Origin: Phallusia mammillata
Lineage: Eukaryota > Chordata > Ascidiacea > Phlebobranchia > Ascidiidae
Length of the DNA: 64,000 nt
NCBI GenBank assembly: GCA_003260075.1
Contig: QLIY01000537.1
Span: 47,009-111,008, forward strand
Reading direction: 5' to 3'
Positions 62,206 through 64,000 of the stretch are shown here, piece after piece; position 1 is the stretch's first letter, and each line of letters begins with the position of its first letter. The notes under the pieces were generated by a model. It was not told the origin of the DNA, did not search any database, and saw nothing but the letters and a program-made list of their open reading frames with translations. Made by a program: the position numbers and the translations under genes.

Positions 62206-63500
62206 CGTATTGTGCGTTGTGCCGCGCCTGATCCTCTTGATACAGGAATGTCATCTACAACGTGACCGACTCCCACAAGTTTTTTTTTCGTTCCTGGGAT
62301 TCAACTGGTCAGGTGTCCAAGATTCAGAACAGAAGATATGGCTATCGTGCAAAATGAATATCTGCCAAGAAACGGACGACAACGACTGCACAATAGTGTA
62401 AAATAATATTATTTTTAAATACTTTTTCATATTCCTTTTGTTTCATATATTAAAATTAGTTGTTTTGTTAACATGATTGTGTCGAGGCTTGTAAATTTAG
62501 TATGAACGAAATGGTTTATTAAATTAAACATTCTTAAAGAGTTATTCTTGTGGGATTGGTAATTTAAACGTTTCAAAATATAATTATCTGATCCCTTGAA
62601 GTGTTGTATGTTGTGAAGCATCAGTTGGTATATTAACGGCACACAGCTACCAACATAGGGTCGTGTAACAATAAGCGATGTGTGCGCGGAAACCGTTGAA
62701 CGCTCGGCAGCTATTAGCTGCCATCATAGCTCATCAGATCAAACGCCGTATCACCATGCTGTTGAAAAATAATCTGAATAATAAAGCATGTAACAGAAAA
62801 ACCAAGAAACATGCGTTAAAGTTTTTCAGGACTTTTGTTCTACAGGACTGTTTAACCAATAAACTCCATATTCTATTGCACAAACCATTGGTCATCTTAG
62901 GCCGTGCAAGGATTAAAACCACCAACCTTACAAATATGGTCCTGGTTTTATGCACATCTAGTGCTTTACAATAACAAGGGTTGTTTTTCCCAACGAAGCG
63001 TGCACAAACAAGGTTGTTGATCAGCAAAACTACTTAATCATCGTTGGTTAATAACAATACAGTATCCTGTTATGAACCGTGTCTATCTCGAACAATTGTT
63101 TTACGATCACAATACGGTTTCCTGTTTTTGCATCTGTTGTTGAACGGTGTATTGGAAGGCCACGTAGCAGTTTGCATCTGACAATAAATTCCGCCCCTGT
63201 ACGGAGCCGCTTATCAGTGTGTACCTCCACAGTAAGGTTCGCAGTTGATAATAGTGGAGATTCTGATACCTTATACACATGTTTGTTCAGGAGTTAACTA
63301 GGACAATTTGAAATGCGAACAGTTACCAGACGCTACCCGATTCTGCGAAATTCCTGCGAAAGAGAATCTTTTTGTAATTTGGTTTGATTAATGAAGAATT
63401 ATAGTCGATTTTTTGTTTGTTAAATAGATTCGTGTATTTTTACTACAATCGTTTTTTTTTGCTTAAAACTTATGCAGATTGTGTAGAACGAAATACAACG

Positions 63501-64000
63501 ATGATGTTAATGTACTGGAAGTTTCTGGCCTTCTTTGTCATCTTCTTTACAAAACCCGGTAAGAAAGCTAATAAACGTTGAAACAAACAGAAGTTTTAAC
63601 GGAATCAACTCATTGTGATAAGTATTACGTCACAATGCAGCGGGTTCAATTTCGAGCTTTTGTTTCAATTCCCTTTCTTAACAGTAAATTTTGCAAATCC
63701 TTAACACAATGACAAGGTTTGAACCGTCGACCTTGCGAGTGGGAGGCGTCCGATTTATCCACTTTACCACTACAGTGTATCCAAATAACATACGATATTA
63801 AGCTTATATTTGTTGGTTGACAGGAAGTGGGCAAGTTTGTCCAAATCACCAGTACGCATGCGACGGAAAATGCGTCTCTTACAAATTCAATTGCGACGGT
63901 GTTGCTTCGTGTTCTACTGATGAACAGAATTGCGACGGTAAGTTTTTTCACCAGTGTAGCGCTACTATTTCTGCGCCTAAGGTTCAGGACGCTGCCCTAA
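63501..64000 (+). CDS. Secreted protein with LDL-receptor class A domain (5' part)
   Basis: Exon 1 (63501-63558) encodes a signal peptide MMLMYWKFLAFFVIFFTKPG and ends in phase 1. Exon 2 (63824-63937) encodes an LDLa module with six Cys in order: CPNHQYACDGKCVSYKFNCD, then SCSTDEQNC. The usual DCxDGSDE region is altered to ASCSTDEQNC, so the calcium cage is partly changed. The donor at 63938 is also phase 1, typical of shuffled LDLa exons. The rest of the gene is beyond the right edge, so its class (receptor, protease or matrix) cannot be told. Confidence 0.8.
63712..63780 (-). repeat. tRNA-like sequence in the LDLa gene intron
   Basis: In reverse complement it has an A-box-like TAGTGGTAAAGTGG and a B-box-like CGGTTCAAACC, but no paired acceptor stem. 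It is probably a SINE or tRNA pseudogene, inserted opposite to the gene. Confidence 0.5.

Larger units (their letters stand above)
60375..63500. other. Gene-poor stretch before the LDLa gene
   Basis: Holds repeat family 3 (61677-61955) and a decayed transposon-type fragment (61945-62205). A TGACGTCA site is near 61006. Other long frames (60444, 61110, 62678, 63048) show no recognisable domain or splice pattern. Confidence 0.5.

Noticed and set aside
63646..63951. Minus-strand frame over the LDLa exon
   Set aside because: It is a shadow of the plus-strand LDLa exon, which has six Cys in pattern and good splice sites.

Overview
The window looks like compact chordate DNA, most likely a tunicate of the Ciona type. 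It is AT-rich with short introns and small exons. It holds orthologues of animal-specific genes (STRAD pseudokinase, a synaptotagmin, a Dmbx-like homeobox gene, an LDLa secreted protein) and many MITEs and tRNA-derived SINEs. The species is inferred from gene content and style; no species-diagnostic sequence was tested.

Layout. (1) 1-34863, minus strand: one very large gene that runs off the left edge. It begins with a signal-peptide exon (34863), then a von Willebrand factor A domain (33241-30705), then about 55 complete or partial fibronectin type III (FN3) repeats as assembled. Nearly every FN3 repeat is made by two small phase-1 exons: an A exon of about 78 nt (first strands, Trp-containing) and a B exon of about 190 nt (rest of the fold, ending near QTG). 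A five-FN3 cassette is present three times at near identity (about 3050-8520) and is interrupted by runs of N. (2) 38635-46964, minus: a complete eight-exon synaptotagmin whose calcium-binding loops are degenerate. (3) 50450-52806, plus: a complete ten-exon STRAD pseudokinase, the LKB1/MO25 partner. (4) 55188-59104, minus: a K50 paired-class homeobox gene, best matched to Dmbx, with a 26-27 base G tract at one splice acceptor. (5) tRNA-Ala(TGC) at 54811, and tRNA-Ala(CGC) plus tRNA-Ser(GCT) three bases apart at 60218-60374. (6) 63501 to the right edge, plus: the start of a secreted protein with an LDLa domain.

Between and inside these genes are several repeat families: a MITE family (six copies, all in introns of the FN3 gene), hAT-like MITEs with 8-bp target duplications (one nested inside another repeat), an 885-bp element with 14-bp TIRs and a perfect 8-bp target duplication, a tRNA-derived SINE family, a 168-bp perfect inverted repeat, and several minisatellites.

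The most unusual signals are the density of the palindrome TGACGTCA through the FN3 gene in exons and introns (12 copies in the first 3 kb), the nearly identical FN3 cassettes with a co-duplicated intronic minisatellite, and the frame-deciding G tract in the homeobox gene. The genes do not form one pathway; each is an independent eukaryotic transcription unit.
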